In this document: piece by piece, positions 1 to 9,642 of the stretch
How positions within the stretch are numbered: position 1 is the first letter of the stretch
How the letters are laid out: each line of letters opens with the position of its first letter
Source: CBDCYS01 sp965226185
GTDB taxonomy: Bacteria; Acidobacteriota; Terriglobia; Bryobacterales; UBA6623
Assembly: GCA_965226185.1 (NCBI GenBank)
Contig: CBDDCT010000005.1
Span: 744,001-808,000 of the forward strand
Direction of reading: 5' to 3'
Length of the DNA: 64,000 nucleotides
Translations under genes and position numbers: made by a program
The notes under the pieces: generated by a model
The model's input: only the letters and a program-made list of their open reading frames with translations
What the model was told of the DNA's origin: nothing
Database searches by the model: none

Positions 1-81
1 GCCGAGCTACCACCTCACGACGACCGCCAACCCGCTACGAACGCAGCCACACTCGCAAAGTGAATCTGTGCATAATTCAGG
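1..81 (+). mobile_element. 3' end of a 530-bp IS1380-like mini-element (partial copy)
   Basis: These 81 bases are identical to 45541-45621, the right end of the complete mini-element at 45092-45621, and finish with the same 14-base terminal repeat GTGCATAATTCAGG. The copy runs off the left edge of the window. Immediately downstream an open frame continues into a phage lectin-like gene, so this copy interrupts that gene. Because the window begins inside a repeated element, the start may coincide with an assembly break. Confidence 0.85.
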
Positions 82-82
82 T

Positions 83-985
83 TACACATTCAGCATCCAT
101 CTTAAGTCGACCGGCGCCGACCAGGCGATTCGCATTAGCATTCACGATGCTGGACTTTCGCTGATCAGCAGCCAGTCGATCACAGTTTCTTCGTCGTGGC
201 AAAGGTTCGAAGTGTCAGCTAACTCTGGTCCAAACACAACCTTGCAAACTCTTCTTGGGGGTGGCTCGACGTGGAGTACAGGTGAGGATGTTCATGCCTG
301 GGGCGCCCAACTGAACGAAGGGACGGCGGCGCTTAGCTACGAGAGCACGACTGACAACCAGACACTCTCGGACGTGAGCGGGGGAGGCAACGACTTGGTG
401 CTGGGTTCATCCCCGTTGTCGGAGGCCAGCGATCCAACTTGGTCTCATCATAGACTGCTTTTCGACGGCGGTGATGTCGCCCAAAAGGGGATCACGAATA
501 ACCTTCCGAGCAGCAGCAGCAGTCTCACGATGATGGTGATTGCCAAGATGACCGCCGTGACGGCCGACCACGTGCTGTTGTCTTATGGAAGCGGGCTGGA
601 CGGGGCCACGCCTAACATTAGGGTCAACGCCTTGGACCACTTGATTGTTGGCTTTTCAGGAACCGGCTGGACCGCGGACATCGGTAGTCCGATCGGCTCT
701 CAGTCAGGTTTCTTTGCGGGTACGCTGCGTTACGACGGGGGCAACCGGGTCTTGGAGGGAATCCTTAACGAGTTTTCGGATTCCAGCTTGGCAACTTTAG
801 CGGCAGACCCGGCAACAACGAACGGACAGTTGGCTATAGGGTCGACTTTTGGTGGCACCGACGCCTCAACGGCGGAGATCGCGCATGCGCTCATTTATAA
901 CAGGTGGCTTTCCAACGACGAAGTAAGGCGAGTCTACCGGACGATAAAGCAAGTGCTTTCCTTCCGCGGGATAAGTCTTGTTTAG
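83..985 (+). CDS. Phage tail-associated carbohydrate-binding / LamG-like protein, 5'-truncated
   Basis: About 300 residues remain. The first ~80 resemble the jelly-roll carbohydrate-binding module found in phage structural proteins (YTFSIHLKS, then a WQRFEVS strand and a WGAQLNEGT ending). The rest looks like a concanavalin/laminin-G sandwich, including the late ALIYNRWLSNDEV segment typical of LamG ends. The mini-element at 1-81 has removed or displaced the 5' part; the first in-frame codon after it is at 83. The next gene starts 67 bases downstream on the same strand. A role in surface-glycan binding by the particle is inferred from fold only. No catalytic motif was seen. Confidence 0.6.
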   Translation, partial: YTFSIHLKSTGADQAIRISIHDAGLSLISSQSITVSSSWQRFEVSANSGPNTTLQTLLGGGSTWSTGEDVHAWGAQLNEGTAALSYESTTDNQTLSDVSGGGNDLVLGSSPLSEASDPTWSHHRLLFDGGDVAQKGITNNLPSSSSSLTMMVIAKMTAVTADHVLLSYGSGLDGATPNIRVNALDHLIVGFSGTGWTADIGSPIGSQSGFFAGTLRYDGGNRVLEGILNEFSDSSLATLAADPATTNGQLAIGSTFGGTDASTAEIAHALIYNRWLSNDEVRRVYRTIKQVLSFRGISLV

Positions 986-1052
986 GCAAATAAGCGGCAG
1001 TTGATATGCGGGAGATCATGTCCATCCATGTTCTCTCCAGAACGAGGAGAAC

Positions 1053-1412
1053 GTGGCTCAATTCCCATCATTGAAAACCGGCGCGGTTGCGCAATATCCG
1101 TCAATCAAGGAATATCATTTCTCGACCGAGACGAGACGGTTTGTGGACGGCTCGGAGCAGCGATACCGAGATTTTGGGAAATGCCGTCAGCGGTGGGTGA
1201 TTAACTTGTCTCAGTTAGATGAGAGCGAAATCGCTGAACTGGTTGATTTTTTCCGGAGTCAACAAGGACGCCTGGGAGCTTTCGACTTTGAAGACCCATG
1301 GTCCCAGATTGTAGTGCTCAACTGCCATTTTGAGCGAGATTTCTTCCCTATCCGAGCGGATGGAGAGTTTGATAGCCGAACAGGACTCGTGATTCTCGGA
1401 CCAACAGACTAA
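1053..1412 (+). CDS. DUF2460-like phage tail protein (short form)
   Basis: 119 aa from a GTG with AGGAG five bases upstream. The opening MAQFPSLKTGAVAQYP, then FVDGSEQRY and an acidic IAELVDFFRSQQGRLGAFDFEDP block, match the shape of DUF2460/TIGR02217-type tail proteins, which in siphoviruses and gene transfer agents lie next to the distal tail/hub genes. Its stop overlaps the ATG of the next gene (TAATG), so the two are translationally coupled. The next gene begins with a paralogous domain. Assignment rests on motif and synteny; a generic minor tail protein is the alternative. Confidence 0.6.
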   Translation: MAQFPSLKTGAVAQYPSIKEYHFSTETRRFVDGSEQRYRDFGKCRQRWVINLSQLDESEIAELVDFFRSQQGRLGAFDFEDPWSQIVVLNCHFERDFFPIRADGEFDSRTGLVILGPTD

Positions 1413-2209
1413 TGATAACTTTTCCTCAATTGTCAAGCGGGGCGATCTCACAATTTCCATTGGTGACCAAAACGCGGTTCCGGACCCTAGTGAACCGCGC
1501 CATGGACGGCTCTGAAATCTACGCATCCGACCTAGACTTTCAATCACGAAGCTGGGAACTTGATCTCAACCAACTAACTGAGCAGGAATGGCAAAATATC
1601 GTCGATCTGCATCAGCAGGTTGAAGGGCGACTCCAAGATTTTCTTTTTCTAGAACCCGGTGGAAATCTGCTGACATGGTCCGAGGTATTCAATGATCCAG
1701 TCTGGGCTCGAGATGCCGGGATTACGGTGACTGACAGTCAGCCCGACCCATTTGGTGGAACGGGAGCAGGACGTGTGACTAACGGGGGGGCACAAGGATC
1801 TCTTTCGCAAGTACTCAACATCCCTGCATCGTTGCGTTACGCGGGCAGTGTTTGGGCCCGCACAGGGGCCTCGGGAGTATCCCTTCAAGTCAGTGACAGC
1901 GCTTCGCAAATAGTGGAGGTGACCTTCGACAGCTCAAATCAGTGGAAGCGGTACTCGGTGGGCTACAACCTAACGTCCGCCTTGGAATCGGTAGCCTTCA
2001 AAATCTTGACGCCGGCCAGCTCGGTTGTTGACGTCTTCGGTCCGCAACTGGAGGCGCAACCGGCGCCTTCCAAATACAAGAAGACTCTGCAGCAGGCGGG
2101 AGCCTACCCGAACGCGCGCTTTGAAGACGACGTCTTGGCGGATCGCGCCACCGGTGTGAACAGACATTCGGGAGTCATTCGAATCCTATGGACACGGTCG
2201 CCAATCTAA
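1412..2209 (+). CDS. DUF2460-like tail protein with C-terminal carbohydrate-binding domain
   Basis: 265 aa. Residues ~1-85 are a paralog of the preceding protein (ITFPQLSSGAISQFP, AMDGSEIY, EGRLQDFLFLEPGG). Residues ~90-225 form a carbohydrate-binding jelly roll (YAGSVWARTGA, QWKRYSVGYN, VFGPQLEAQP) of the same type as in the truncated gene at 83-985. The C-terminal ~40 residues are unassigned. ATG overlaps the previous stop; the 3' end overlaps the next gene by 22 bases. It is likely a tail-tip component that positions a glycan-binding module. Function is inferred. Confidence 0.6.
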   Translation: MITFPQLSSGAISQFPLVTKTRFRTLVNRAMDGSEIYASDLDFQSRSWELDLNQLTEQEWQNIVDLHQQVEGRLQDFLFLEPGGNLLTWSEVFNDPVWARDAGITVTDSQPDPFGGTGAGRVTNGGAQGSLSQVLNIPASLRYAGSVWARTGASGVSLQVSDSASQIVEVTFDSSNQWKRYSVGYNLTSALESVAFKILTPASSVVDVFGPQLEAQPAPSKYKKTLQQAGAYPNARFEDDVLADRATGVNRHSGVIRILWTRSPI

Positions 2210-5200
2210 AAGAACAAACTATCGCGCAGACGCCGCTTCTGCTGCTCGACGTCACGCTGATCAACGGCCAGGTAGAACGCTGGACCACGCACCAAGTGAC
2301 AGTGAACTTGGATGCGTATGAGGCACGGGTCTTGCAACACAACCTTTTCTCGATCCGCGCCGCCAGTGACCATGGAATCGATGCCGTCCCCAAGATTTCC
2401 TTCACGGTGGCGAATGCGGATTCCCAGATCTCTCAGATCGAGGCGGCGTTCGGCTTCAAAGGCGCCAAGCTGAAAGCGACGTTTCTGTTTTACGACTTAC
2501 TCCTAGACGCGCCCGCCAGCGAGTCCATGGTGGTTTTCCAAGGCGTGTTGAATCCGCCGGACGAAATCCGGGAAGAAACCATTCGCTTGTCGGCCGTCAA
2601 CCGGATGAACATGCAGCGCGTGCTGCTGCCACCCGTTCGTATTCAGCGGCATTGTCCATGGGCTTTTCCGACAACCCAGGCGGAACGCGAGGAGGCAATC
2701 AACGGTGGCCCGGAGGGCACTCATTCCCGCTTTTTCAACTGTGGCTATTCGGCCGGAGAGGTGGGCGGGGCCGGGAACCTAAACGGACTCGCCAATCCCT
2801 TCACAACGTGCAACTTTACGCGGGCGGATTGCGTTGAGCGCGGGATGTTTGACCAGGACTCCGCGAGCAACCTCACGCGGCGTTTCGGTGGGATCGAGTT
2901 CGTCCCCGCCACCATCCGGGTGCGAAGTCACACCAGAAGAAACCAGCATGACTCCGCCGCTGTTGCCAATGAGGCCCGCTACAACGATTCTGTTCCGATC
3001 ATCTATGGGACAGAGTGGATAGAGCCACCCGTCGTTTTTTCGCGGAATGATGGAAACCTCACTCGGATGGAAGTGCTCGTCGGTCACGGGAAGATCAACC
3101 AAATTGTCAAAGTCCTGGTGAACAACGTCGAGATTCCAGAAGGAATCGTCGGCCGGGACATGACTGGTACCGGGTGGTGGAACTTGTTTGCGGATGGCGG
3201 CCGTAACGGCGGGTTCAACTTGAACTTTGTCACGCCCTCGGGGGACCCACTAGGGGATCCATATGGCAGCATGTCAAGCTTGTCCGTGGTCGTTCCGAAC
3301 CAAATCAACGACGGGCGGGTGCTGCCCCGCGTAAAGGTGCTTGCGGAGGGATTGCAGCTCGAAACGTTTGACGGTAACGGTGTCTCCCAGGGTACTCAGT
3401 TCAACGACAACCCGGCCTGGATTCTTCTCGACGTACTGCGGCGCACCGGGTGGAGTCTCAGTGAAATAGACGTAGTTAGCTTCGCGGATGCAGCCGGTTT
3501 TTGCGACGAAACCATAGCGGCGACTGACAACAATGGTAATCCAGTATCGGTCAAGCGTTTCCGGTGCAGCATCGGGATCCGATCGCGCAGAACGGCTGCG
3601 GACGCCATACGGGGGATACGCAATAATGCCCGGTTGCAATTGACCTATCGCTCCGACGGCAAGCTGGCCGTGCTTGTTGAGAATTCGCTACTACTGCAAC
3701 AACCGACGAAGCCTGAAGGATCCAACGCTCTTAGTCCCCTAAATGGCGGCTGGCCCGCTTATGTCTATACAGATGGCGCGACCCCGGGACTGACCTCAGC
3801 GATTCTTCGGAACCCGGACAATTCTGTATCCGTCCGGCTATGGTCCCGTCCTATTGCTGATACACCGAATCGATTCTCCGTCGAGTTCGCGGACGTATTC
3901 AACGAGTACCAGCAAGACAGCTTAGCAGTCCTTGATGCTGATGACGTAAATCGTATCCGGCAGGAAATCACTGGACAGTTGGTGGCAGACGGGTTGCCTA
4001 CTTTTGACCAAGCGGGGAGATGCCTGAAGTTTTTCCTTGACAGATCACTAAAAGGAAACAGGTACGTGACGTTCGAAACTAGCGTGAAGGCGCTAGGCCA
4101 GAATGTTGGCGACATCATTACGCTAACGTATGTTAAAGAAGGTTTCATTGATCAGCCCTTTCGGATCATAAAACTTGAGCCGTCAACCAACTATCGCTCC
4201 GTCCGAATTAGCGCCCAAATCCATGACGACGCATGGTACAACGACACCAACGGCCAGCTCAGCTTGATACCGCCGACGAGCCGGCAGCCTGAATCCGAGC
4301 CAGGGGTCCCGAATCCGCTCTACGGAGATGAATTCGACGAATTTGGGGAAGAGCAGTTTGCCATCGCCGAATTTGAAGTCACTGGCACGGATGGCACGAT
4401 CCTGACGGAAGTTGAAGTAAAGTTCAAGCCGCCCAATGCGGGAAAATCTTTGACTGCCGGCATCCCGATCGTCAACCTGCAGCCCAACATTCAAGCAACC
4501 GGAGGAACTTTAGACGGCAACGAGACGCTCTACTACGTCATTACCGCCACTGACGCGGATGGACTCGAGGGCAATCCCTCATTCGTGGTTAGGGCGAAGA
4601 TTCCAGCCGGGACTTCTACAAACACCGTGGAAATCAACGGTCTGAGCTTCACTACAGGCACATCGAGTTTCAGTGTGTACCGCGGCACGCTTCCGGCTCG
4701 CCTTTTCCGCATTGCCGCTGCTCAGCCGGTAGCGGCCAGCTTCACCGACACCGGACTATCGGCTGAACTGACCGGCGCTCCGGACCCCAACTATGATCAC
4801 GCCAATTTCTATTGGCGAATGGAAGACACAGACGAGGAGTTCGCCACTACTTTTGGTCCTGATTCCGTTGGAAGTAGCCTTCTGAGTCTCACGACCGATG
4901 CTCTCGTCGGGCATGTAGTGCGATTGCTCCGCGGAAAAGGGGCGGGTCAGGAACGGAGCGTGACCAGCAACACGGCGACCACATTGTTTGTTGAACCCGA
5001 CTGGGAGGTCGAGCCGGACGAAAGCTCCGTATTTGTCGTTTCAGGAAATACGTGGCACTTTGCGGGCCGCGCTCGAACCAGCCCGGCACGCTTTGAGATC
5101 CCCAATCGGCGTGACAGGATCGTGCAGATTACCGGCCGTTCCGCGAACGCCCATAATGTCGAATCATTGGAAAGACTGGGGGTTATCACCCGCTGGCGCA

Positions 5201-6123
5201 TTGGCGGCGGGGGGCTTGGCGTCTCTGACAACGATGTGCCGCCGCAGCCTTCTTTCGTGGCGTCTGTTGCCGCTGACGGCATGCTGGAGTTCGCCGGGAT
5301 TGGTTTTCCAAGTCTCCAAAATACGCAATCGATCTCCACGGGCACGTTCGCCTTGTACTTTCGGGATGAGCTAGCGGGTCCGAGTTCGACCCTCCTCGCG
5401 GCTGCGGTGTCCGCGCCGGATACGACGCTTACCCTGTCCCAGGCTGGTTCTGCTCAGGCCGGTGACTTCATTCAGATAGAAAACGAAGTCTTGCTTGTCG
5501 ACGACGTCCAGGGCGCCGGTACGCAATATACGGTCCAGCGAGGCCAATGCATAAGTACGGCAGCCACACATGCTATCAATACACCTGTCTACCACTTGCA
5601 GACGCGCACGGTCGTTGTTCCTTTTGAGAAATCCTTCTTCGGCACGACGGCAGGCGGTGCTTGGAGCCACGCCGAGTGGGAGCCAAATATTCGCCTGGCA
5701 TGTGCCGACTTTTGGCTGACGAACGTCTTTGGTCAAAGTCCGCTTGCCACGAACAACTATTCACAACTCGCCGATGGCGGCCTTCGAACGCTACACGGTG
5801 GGCAGTTCAACTTTCAAGTTGAGGGTCTGCTTGCGATTCTCAACGACGCTGTGCCGGCGGTCTCCGTTCAGGATGCTCTATCGATTCGAGACGTCTACGC
5901 TTCGGTGAAGCAGGCCCCAACGGGATCTGCCATTCAGCTTCAGATTAATCAGGACGGAGTTCCTGTCACAACACTGTCGATTGCCGACGGGCAGACGGTC
6001 AGTATTCCGATCAATGGAGCTGACCTGCCTGTTTTGCAGGCAGGTTCCAATCTCACCCTAGACATCGTCGCGGTCGGTTCCGGGTTCCAGGGCACTGATT
6101 TAACGGTAACGATTCGTGTCTGA
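2188..6123 (+). CDS. Large tail-tip/hub protein, lambda L-J-like fusion
   Basis: 1311 aa. The N-terminal ~240 residues resemble DUF2163/lambda L-type tail proteins and carry four cysteines at 156, 185 (in NCGYSAG), 208 and 215 (CNFTRADCV, C-x6-C). Next comes a J-like tip-attachment region (~250-700) with the DSVPIIYGTEWIEPPVVF strand and IRQEITGQLV/IDQPFRI hub motifs. The C-terminal half contains FN3-like beta domains. In lambda and its relatives L and J are separate proteins; here both signatures lie in one chain. The four-Cys pattern is that of the Fe-S-binding L C-terminal domain (family knowledge); metal binding here is inferred. The gene overlaps both neighbours. Confidence 0.65.
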   Translation: MDTVANLKEQTIAQTPLLLLDVTLINGQVERWTTHQVTVNLDAYEARVLQHNLFSIRAASDHGIDAVPKISFTVANADSQISQIEAAFGFKGAKLKATFLFYDLLLDAPASESMVVFQGVLNPPDEIREETIRLSAVNRMNMQRVLLPPVRIQRHCPWAFPTTQAEREEAINGGPEGTHSRFFNCGYSAGEVGGAGNLNGLANPFTTCNFTRADCVERGMFDQDSASNLTRRFGGIEFVPATIRVRSHTRRNQHDSAAVANEARYNDSVPIIYGTEWIEPPVVFSRNDGNLTRMEVLVGHGKINQIVKVLVNNVEIPEGIVGRDMTGTGWWNLFADGGRNGGFNLNFVTPSGDPLGDPYGSMSSLSVVVPNQINDGRVLPRVKVLAEGLQLETFDGNGVSQGTQFNDNPAWILLDVLRRTGWSLSEIDVVSFADAAGFCDETIAATDNNGNPVSVKRFRCSIGIRSRRTAADAIRGIRNNARLQLTYRSDGKLAVLVENSLLLQQPTKPEGSNALSPLNGGWPAYVYTDGATPGLTSAILRNPDNSVSVRLWSRPIADTPNRFSVEFADVFNEYQQDSLAVLDADDVNRIRQEITGQLVADGLPTFDQAGRCLKFFLDRSLKGNRYVTFETSVKALGQNVGDIITLTYVKEGFIDQPFRIIKLEPSTNYRSVRISAQIHDDAWYNDTNGQLSLIPPTSRQPESEPGVPNPLYGDEFDEFGEEQFAIAEFEVTGTDGTILTEVEVKFKPPNAGKSLTAGIPIVNLQPNIQATGGTLDGNETLYYVITATDADGLEGNPSFVVRAKIPAGTSTNTVEINGLSFTTGTSSFSVYRGTLPARLFRIAAAQPVAASFTDTGLSAELTGAPDPNYDHANFYWRMEDTDEEFATTFGPDSVGSSLLSLTTDALVGHVVRLLRGKGAGQERSVTSNTATTLFVEPDWEVEPDESSVFVVSGNTWHFAGRARTSPARFEIPNRRDRIVQITGRSANAHNVESLERLGVITRWRIGGGGLGVSDNDVPPQPSFVASVAADGMLEFAGIGFPSLQNTQSISTGTFALYFRDELAGPSSTLLAAAVSAPDTTLTLSQAGSAQAGDFIQIENEVLLVDDVQGAGTQYTVQRGQCISTAATHAINTPVYHLQTRTVVVPFEKSFFGTTAGGAWSHAEWEPNIRLACADFWLTNVFGQSPLATNNYSQLADGGLRTLHGGQFNFQVEGLLAILNDAVPAVSVQDALSIRDVYASVKQAPTGSAIQLQINQDGVPVTTLSIADGQTVSIPINGADLPVLQAGSNLTLDIVAVGSGFQGTDLTVTIRV

Positions 6124-8827
6124 AACGATTGAAAAACTCCGGCCAGACCGCGACTTGCAATGCTACTTTTTTCGGCCCTCCGCAATCGCAGCGTTCAGCA
6201 ACTCGAGTTCTACCGGTTTTACCGTTTCCGGAACGTGGAGACAACAATTCGACTGGGCTGTTGTTGAATGGAATAAGCACAACGTTTTCGAACACCCCCT
6301 GTTGAGAAACCTTCCGGATGGGGATCTCAGTGGACTCACGCTCAGCTACCGGGAGCAGCGAACAAATTGCATTCTGGTGGACTCGTCCTTGTTCCCAACC
6401 GTCGACTGGCCGTACCTCCGCATTTGGGCTGAAGACGCCGGCGGCCAGGAGCAGTTGTACCGGGTACGGCTTTCCGACAATGCGACCGCGACTCAGGGGG
6501 GCTTCGTTTCCGCACAAGCAACCTTCTCTCTGCAGGGGACGCTCACGGCAGGCGACGTCGTTGAGTTGGCATGGCTGGATGAGCACTACTTTCACACCAT
6601 TCTGAGCAGTGACACGATTGCATCTGTTCTGCAGACGTTGAGCGACAACATCAATGCGTTGTCCAGCACTGTCTCATCCCAGCACTCCGGGGGGGCCGGG
6701 ACCATCACTCTGACGAATTCGAAACCGGGAGAAGAAGGAAACAACCTCGGAGTCATTGCCAATATCAGTGGCGCGCAGTCCGAGTCATGGTCCCCGGCAA
6801 GTCAGGCGATGAGCGGCGGTGCGTCGCCAACGGAGTGGCAAGTTGATCTTGACTTCTCGAATCTCCAAGACATTGGCGGGAGTCCCATTCCGACACAGAA
6901 CGTCCGAAAAATGCGCTGGACCTACTCGGCTGCCATGCAGCAAGGCGCGTACTCCAGAAGCGAGTTTGAGGTTTTAGTCTCTAGTTGGACGGTCACTGGG
7001 ACGAATCGCGCATACAAAACTGCTGACCCACGGAGTCGGCGATTCGAAGACAACGGCGCCGCTTTATACTCGGGCGCATGGACACAAAGTCAGGGGAACT
7101 TTTCCGGCGGCGCCATTCAGAAAACGAACCAAATAGGGGCCAACGTTAGTGTGAGCTATAGCTCGCCGATCAGTCACAGGCTGTTTCTGGGGACCCGATA
7201 CACTTTTGAAGCCGGCACCATTTCGGTCGTTGTCGACAGCGACCCTGCTCAAGTTTTCGACCTGTATGTGTCGGCCGAAGACTTCCTTGCACGAATCGAC
7301 CTCGGCCTTCGCACTCCTGGTCCGCATACCGTAGTAGCCACGCTCACTGGTACAAATGCCGGCTCGGCTGACAACTCTTTTTACTTCGATTATGTCGAGG
7401 AGGCGATCGAGACCACGGTGGTTGACGCACAACCGGTGCGGGCAAGTGAAACCCTTGCCACCGATTGGGATACCGATCACTCTCTCGCCATCCCGCCGGA
7501 GCGAGTTGCTTGGAACCTAGAAATGCTGGGCTTCAAAGGCCTTGCCAATCACTACGCAGGCGCCATATTGTTCTATGAACTTGTGAATAACGGCAACGCC
7601 TATTCTCAAGGCACTATCACTTTTCAAGGTACTCCGGTCTTCAGTCAAAACGTCCAGGTCGTAATCGACGGAACTGCTTTCAATCGCCTGACTCTGAGTA
7701 CGGATACGAATGAGAGCATTACAAAAGCTTTTGAGTTCTTGATTAACGACGGGTCCACGGGTGTTCGAGCTTCCGCCTCCGGCAATGTACTGACGATCTT
7801 GGCGCGGATGCTGGGAACAGCCGGCGATAGCCTGGCTCTATCGGCCTCACCAACCAGCGGCAGTTTTCAAGTCATAGCCAGCGGGTCCACGTTGTCTGGT
7901 GGGGTGGACGGGCAGTGGATCACCGATACCAACTCTCTGCCTCGTTTGAATCGCGCCGCGCGAGACTGGCATCGCGCTTATTTTGCGGCTCTAAAGACCC
8001 CTGGCATTGATGCCGTGGCGGCTTTCAGCATGGAGCTTTCCCATGCTGACGATTCGCTGGTGGCAGGAATTGCGCAACGCTACCCTGATGGCTCGCCGGT
8101 GCTCCTCAATACACCCGCTGTACAAACTAACTTCTCCCCGGCAAGCTTGGATTTCTGGAAGCAGGCTTACCTGGAGATGGCCCAACTGCAGGTCGAAGCG
8201 TTGACAACACCTTATCTTCAGTTCGGTGAGGTCCAGTGGTGGTATTTCCCAAACGTTTCCGGGATGACCTTTTACGACGACTACACAAAGACCGAGTTTC
8301 AAAACCAGCATGGCCGTGCTATCCACACTTTCACGAGCAACGATGACTCCCCGGATCCGTTTCCCGAGGAAAAGGCATTCCTGCCCGGCCTGATCGGAAG
8401 CTTCACTTCGGCGATTCGCGGTTTTGTCCTTGCGACTTACCCGCAGACAAAGTTCCAAGTCCTCTACCCTCACGACGTGAACGATCATTTATTAACCCGC
8501 GCCGTGAACTATCCGGATACGGATTGGACCTCCGGTAATCTTGATGTTCTGAAGACCGAAAACTTCACTTACACCGGCTCCAGAGACATGAATAAAGCCC
8601 TCGAGTCGATCCGTTTTCCACAACAAAAAGGGTTCCCGCTCAGTCAGGCGGCTCATCTCGTTGGAGTCTTTAATGCCTCCGAACCCTGGAACTGGGAGCG
8701 CCGCCTCTCAAAGTCAGAGGGAGTGACAGAAGTTGCTTTTTGGGCATTTGACCAATTCTCAATGATCGGCTATTCACTTCCTCTTTATGAAGGCGTCCGC
8801 CGGACCCAATTCATAGGTCGCGTGTAG
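6116..8827 (+). CDS. Large phage tail protein with repeated beta domains and TIM-barrel-like C-terminus
   Basis: 903 aa from a GTG that overlaps the previous stop by 8 bases. Two copies of a small phage beta-domain (pattern: ASVLQTLSDNINAL or ITKAFEFLIND, then TITLTN / LTILARM) lie near residues 140-240 and 500-600. They surround a middle region with SRSEFEVLVSSWTV. The last ~290 residues have a glycosidase-like or GTA TIM-barrel-like look: a VQWWYFPN strand, MTFYDDYTK, FQVLYPHD and VGVFNASEPWNWERR, with several acidic residues at strand ends. No family can be named securely. It could be a central fibre/hub subunit or a glycan-processing tail component. Confidence 0.5.
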   Translation: MSETIEKLRPDRDLQCYFFRPSAIAAFSNSSSTGFTVSGTWRQQFDWAVVEWNKHNVFEHPLLRNLPDGDLSGLTLSYREQRTNCILVDSSLFPTVDWPYLRIWAEDAGGQEQLYRVRLSDNATATQGGFVSAQATFSLQGTLTAGDVVELAWLDEHYFHTILSSDTIASVLQTLSDNINALSSTVSSQHSGGAGTITLTNSKPGEEGNNLGVIANISGAQSESWSPASQAMSGGASPTEWQVDLDFSNLQDIGGSPIPTQNVRKMRWTYSAAMQQGAYSRSEFEVLVSSWTVTGTNRAYKTADPRSRRFEDNGAALYSGAWTQSQGNFSGGAIQKTNQIGANVSVSYSSPISHRLFLGTRYTFEAGTISVVVDSDPAQVFDLYVSAEDFLARIDLGLRTPGPHTVVATLTGTNAGSADNSFYFDYVEEAIETTVVDAQPVRASETLATDWDTDHSLAIPPERVAWNLEMLGFKGLANHYAGAILFYELVNNGNAYSQGTITFQGTPVFSQNVQVVIDGTAFNRLTLSTDTNESITKAFEFLINDGSTGVRASASGNVLTILARMLGTAGDSLALSASPTSGSFQVIASGSTLSGGVDGQWITDTNSLPRLNRAARDWHRAYFAALKTPGIDAVAAFSMELSHADDSLVAGIAQRYPDGSPVLLNTPAVQTNFSPASLDFWKQAYLEMAQLQVEALTTPYLQFGEVQWWYFPNVSGMTFYDDYTKTEFQNQHGRAIHTFTSNDDSPDPFPEEKAFLPGLIGSFTSAIRGFVLATYPQTKFQVLYPHDVNDHLLTRAVNYPDTDWTSGNLDVLKTENFTYTGSRDMNKALESIRFPQQKGFPLSQAAHLVGVFNASEPWNWERRLSKSEGVTEVAFWAFDQFSMIGYSLPLYEGVRRTQFIGRV

Positions 8828-8828
8828 T

Positions 8829-9488
8829 ATGAGAAACCACGCTGACTACAGCTTGATGAAATCGCTCTACGATTCGTGTCGGCGTGATTTCGATCGGGCG
8901 GCGCGCGGAGACCTTGAGAAACACGCGCTGCTTGCGGCGCTCGCCGCGAATGGTTCGGGAGGGTACAGCAAAGCTTGCCTCTATTCGCCGACACTTCATG
9001 GCGCGCTTTCTGGGCGACTAGAAGGTCGCCGGTCTTCGCTGCCTCTCGGACCTCGACGAGATCTCGAGCGGTATCTTGAAACATTCGGAACTGCTACCGG
9101 GAAGGAAGCGTCACTTCGCCGGCTAGCCTCGTTTCACGGTTCGACGCTGGTTGCGGGCTTTCACTGCATCCGGTGGGGCGTTTCCGTCGACGAACTACTC
9201 GACGATTCCACCCACTTCGTTTTGGCGGACCGGCTAATCGAAGAGTTTTGCATTAAGCGCGATTTGAAACTCGAGCGAGATCTTCCCGCGCTCGGGCATC
9301 TATGGACAGCCGGTCGCGGCCTCCGAGATAGCAGAGTGTCAATGTATGTGGGACGCTTGCGAATGCGGTTCGACATTTACCGCTGGATTCTGAACCAGGA
9401 CGTGATAACGCAGCCTAATGTCACGACTGCCATGTCGACCTCAAGTGGTCCGCGTCGGCCACCGTCGGCTCGCCAAGGACAGCCATAA
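8829..9488 (+). CDS. Hypothetical protein of the tail operon
   Basis: 219 aa, not recognised. It starts two bases after the previous stop, and its own stop abuts the next ATG (TAAATG), so it belongs to the tail operon. The sequence is Arg/Leu-rich and mainly helical. It includes ALLAALAANGSGGYSKACLY near the N-terminus, SFHGSTLVAGFHCIRWGVSVDELL in the middle and LADRLIEEFCIKRDL; the last ~25 residues are Ser/Pro-rich. No signal peptide or membrane span. Its place between tail genes and a small exported-looking protein suggests assembly or release, but nothing in the sequence shows this. Confidence 0.45.
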   Translation: MRNHADYSLMKSLYDSCRRDFDRAARGDLEKHALLAALAANGSGGYSKACLYSPTLHGALSGRLEGRRSSLPLGPRRDLERYLETFGTATGKEASLRRLASFHGSTLVAGFHCIRWGVSVDELLDDSTHFVLADRLIEEFCIKRDLKLERDLPALGHLWTAGRGLRDSRVSMYVGRLRMRFDIYRWILNQDVITQPNVTTAMSTSSGPRRPPSARQGQP

Positions 9489-9642
9489 ATGGCAAGACGA
9501 CTATTGCGAATGCTGGTCCTGGCGGGGGCCTGCGCTCCTTGTTTGTTGAGCCTCAGTGTTAAGGTGCTGTCGGTCGACCATAAGGCCGGGGAGATCACAG
9601 TGCTCTTGCCGATGCACAACGCTCACCTGAGGGCGGCACTAG

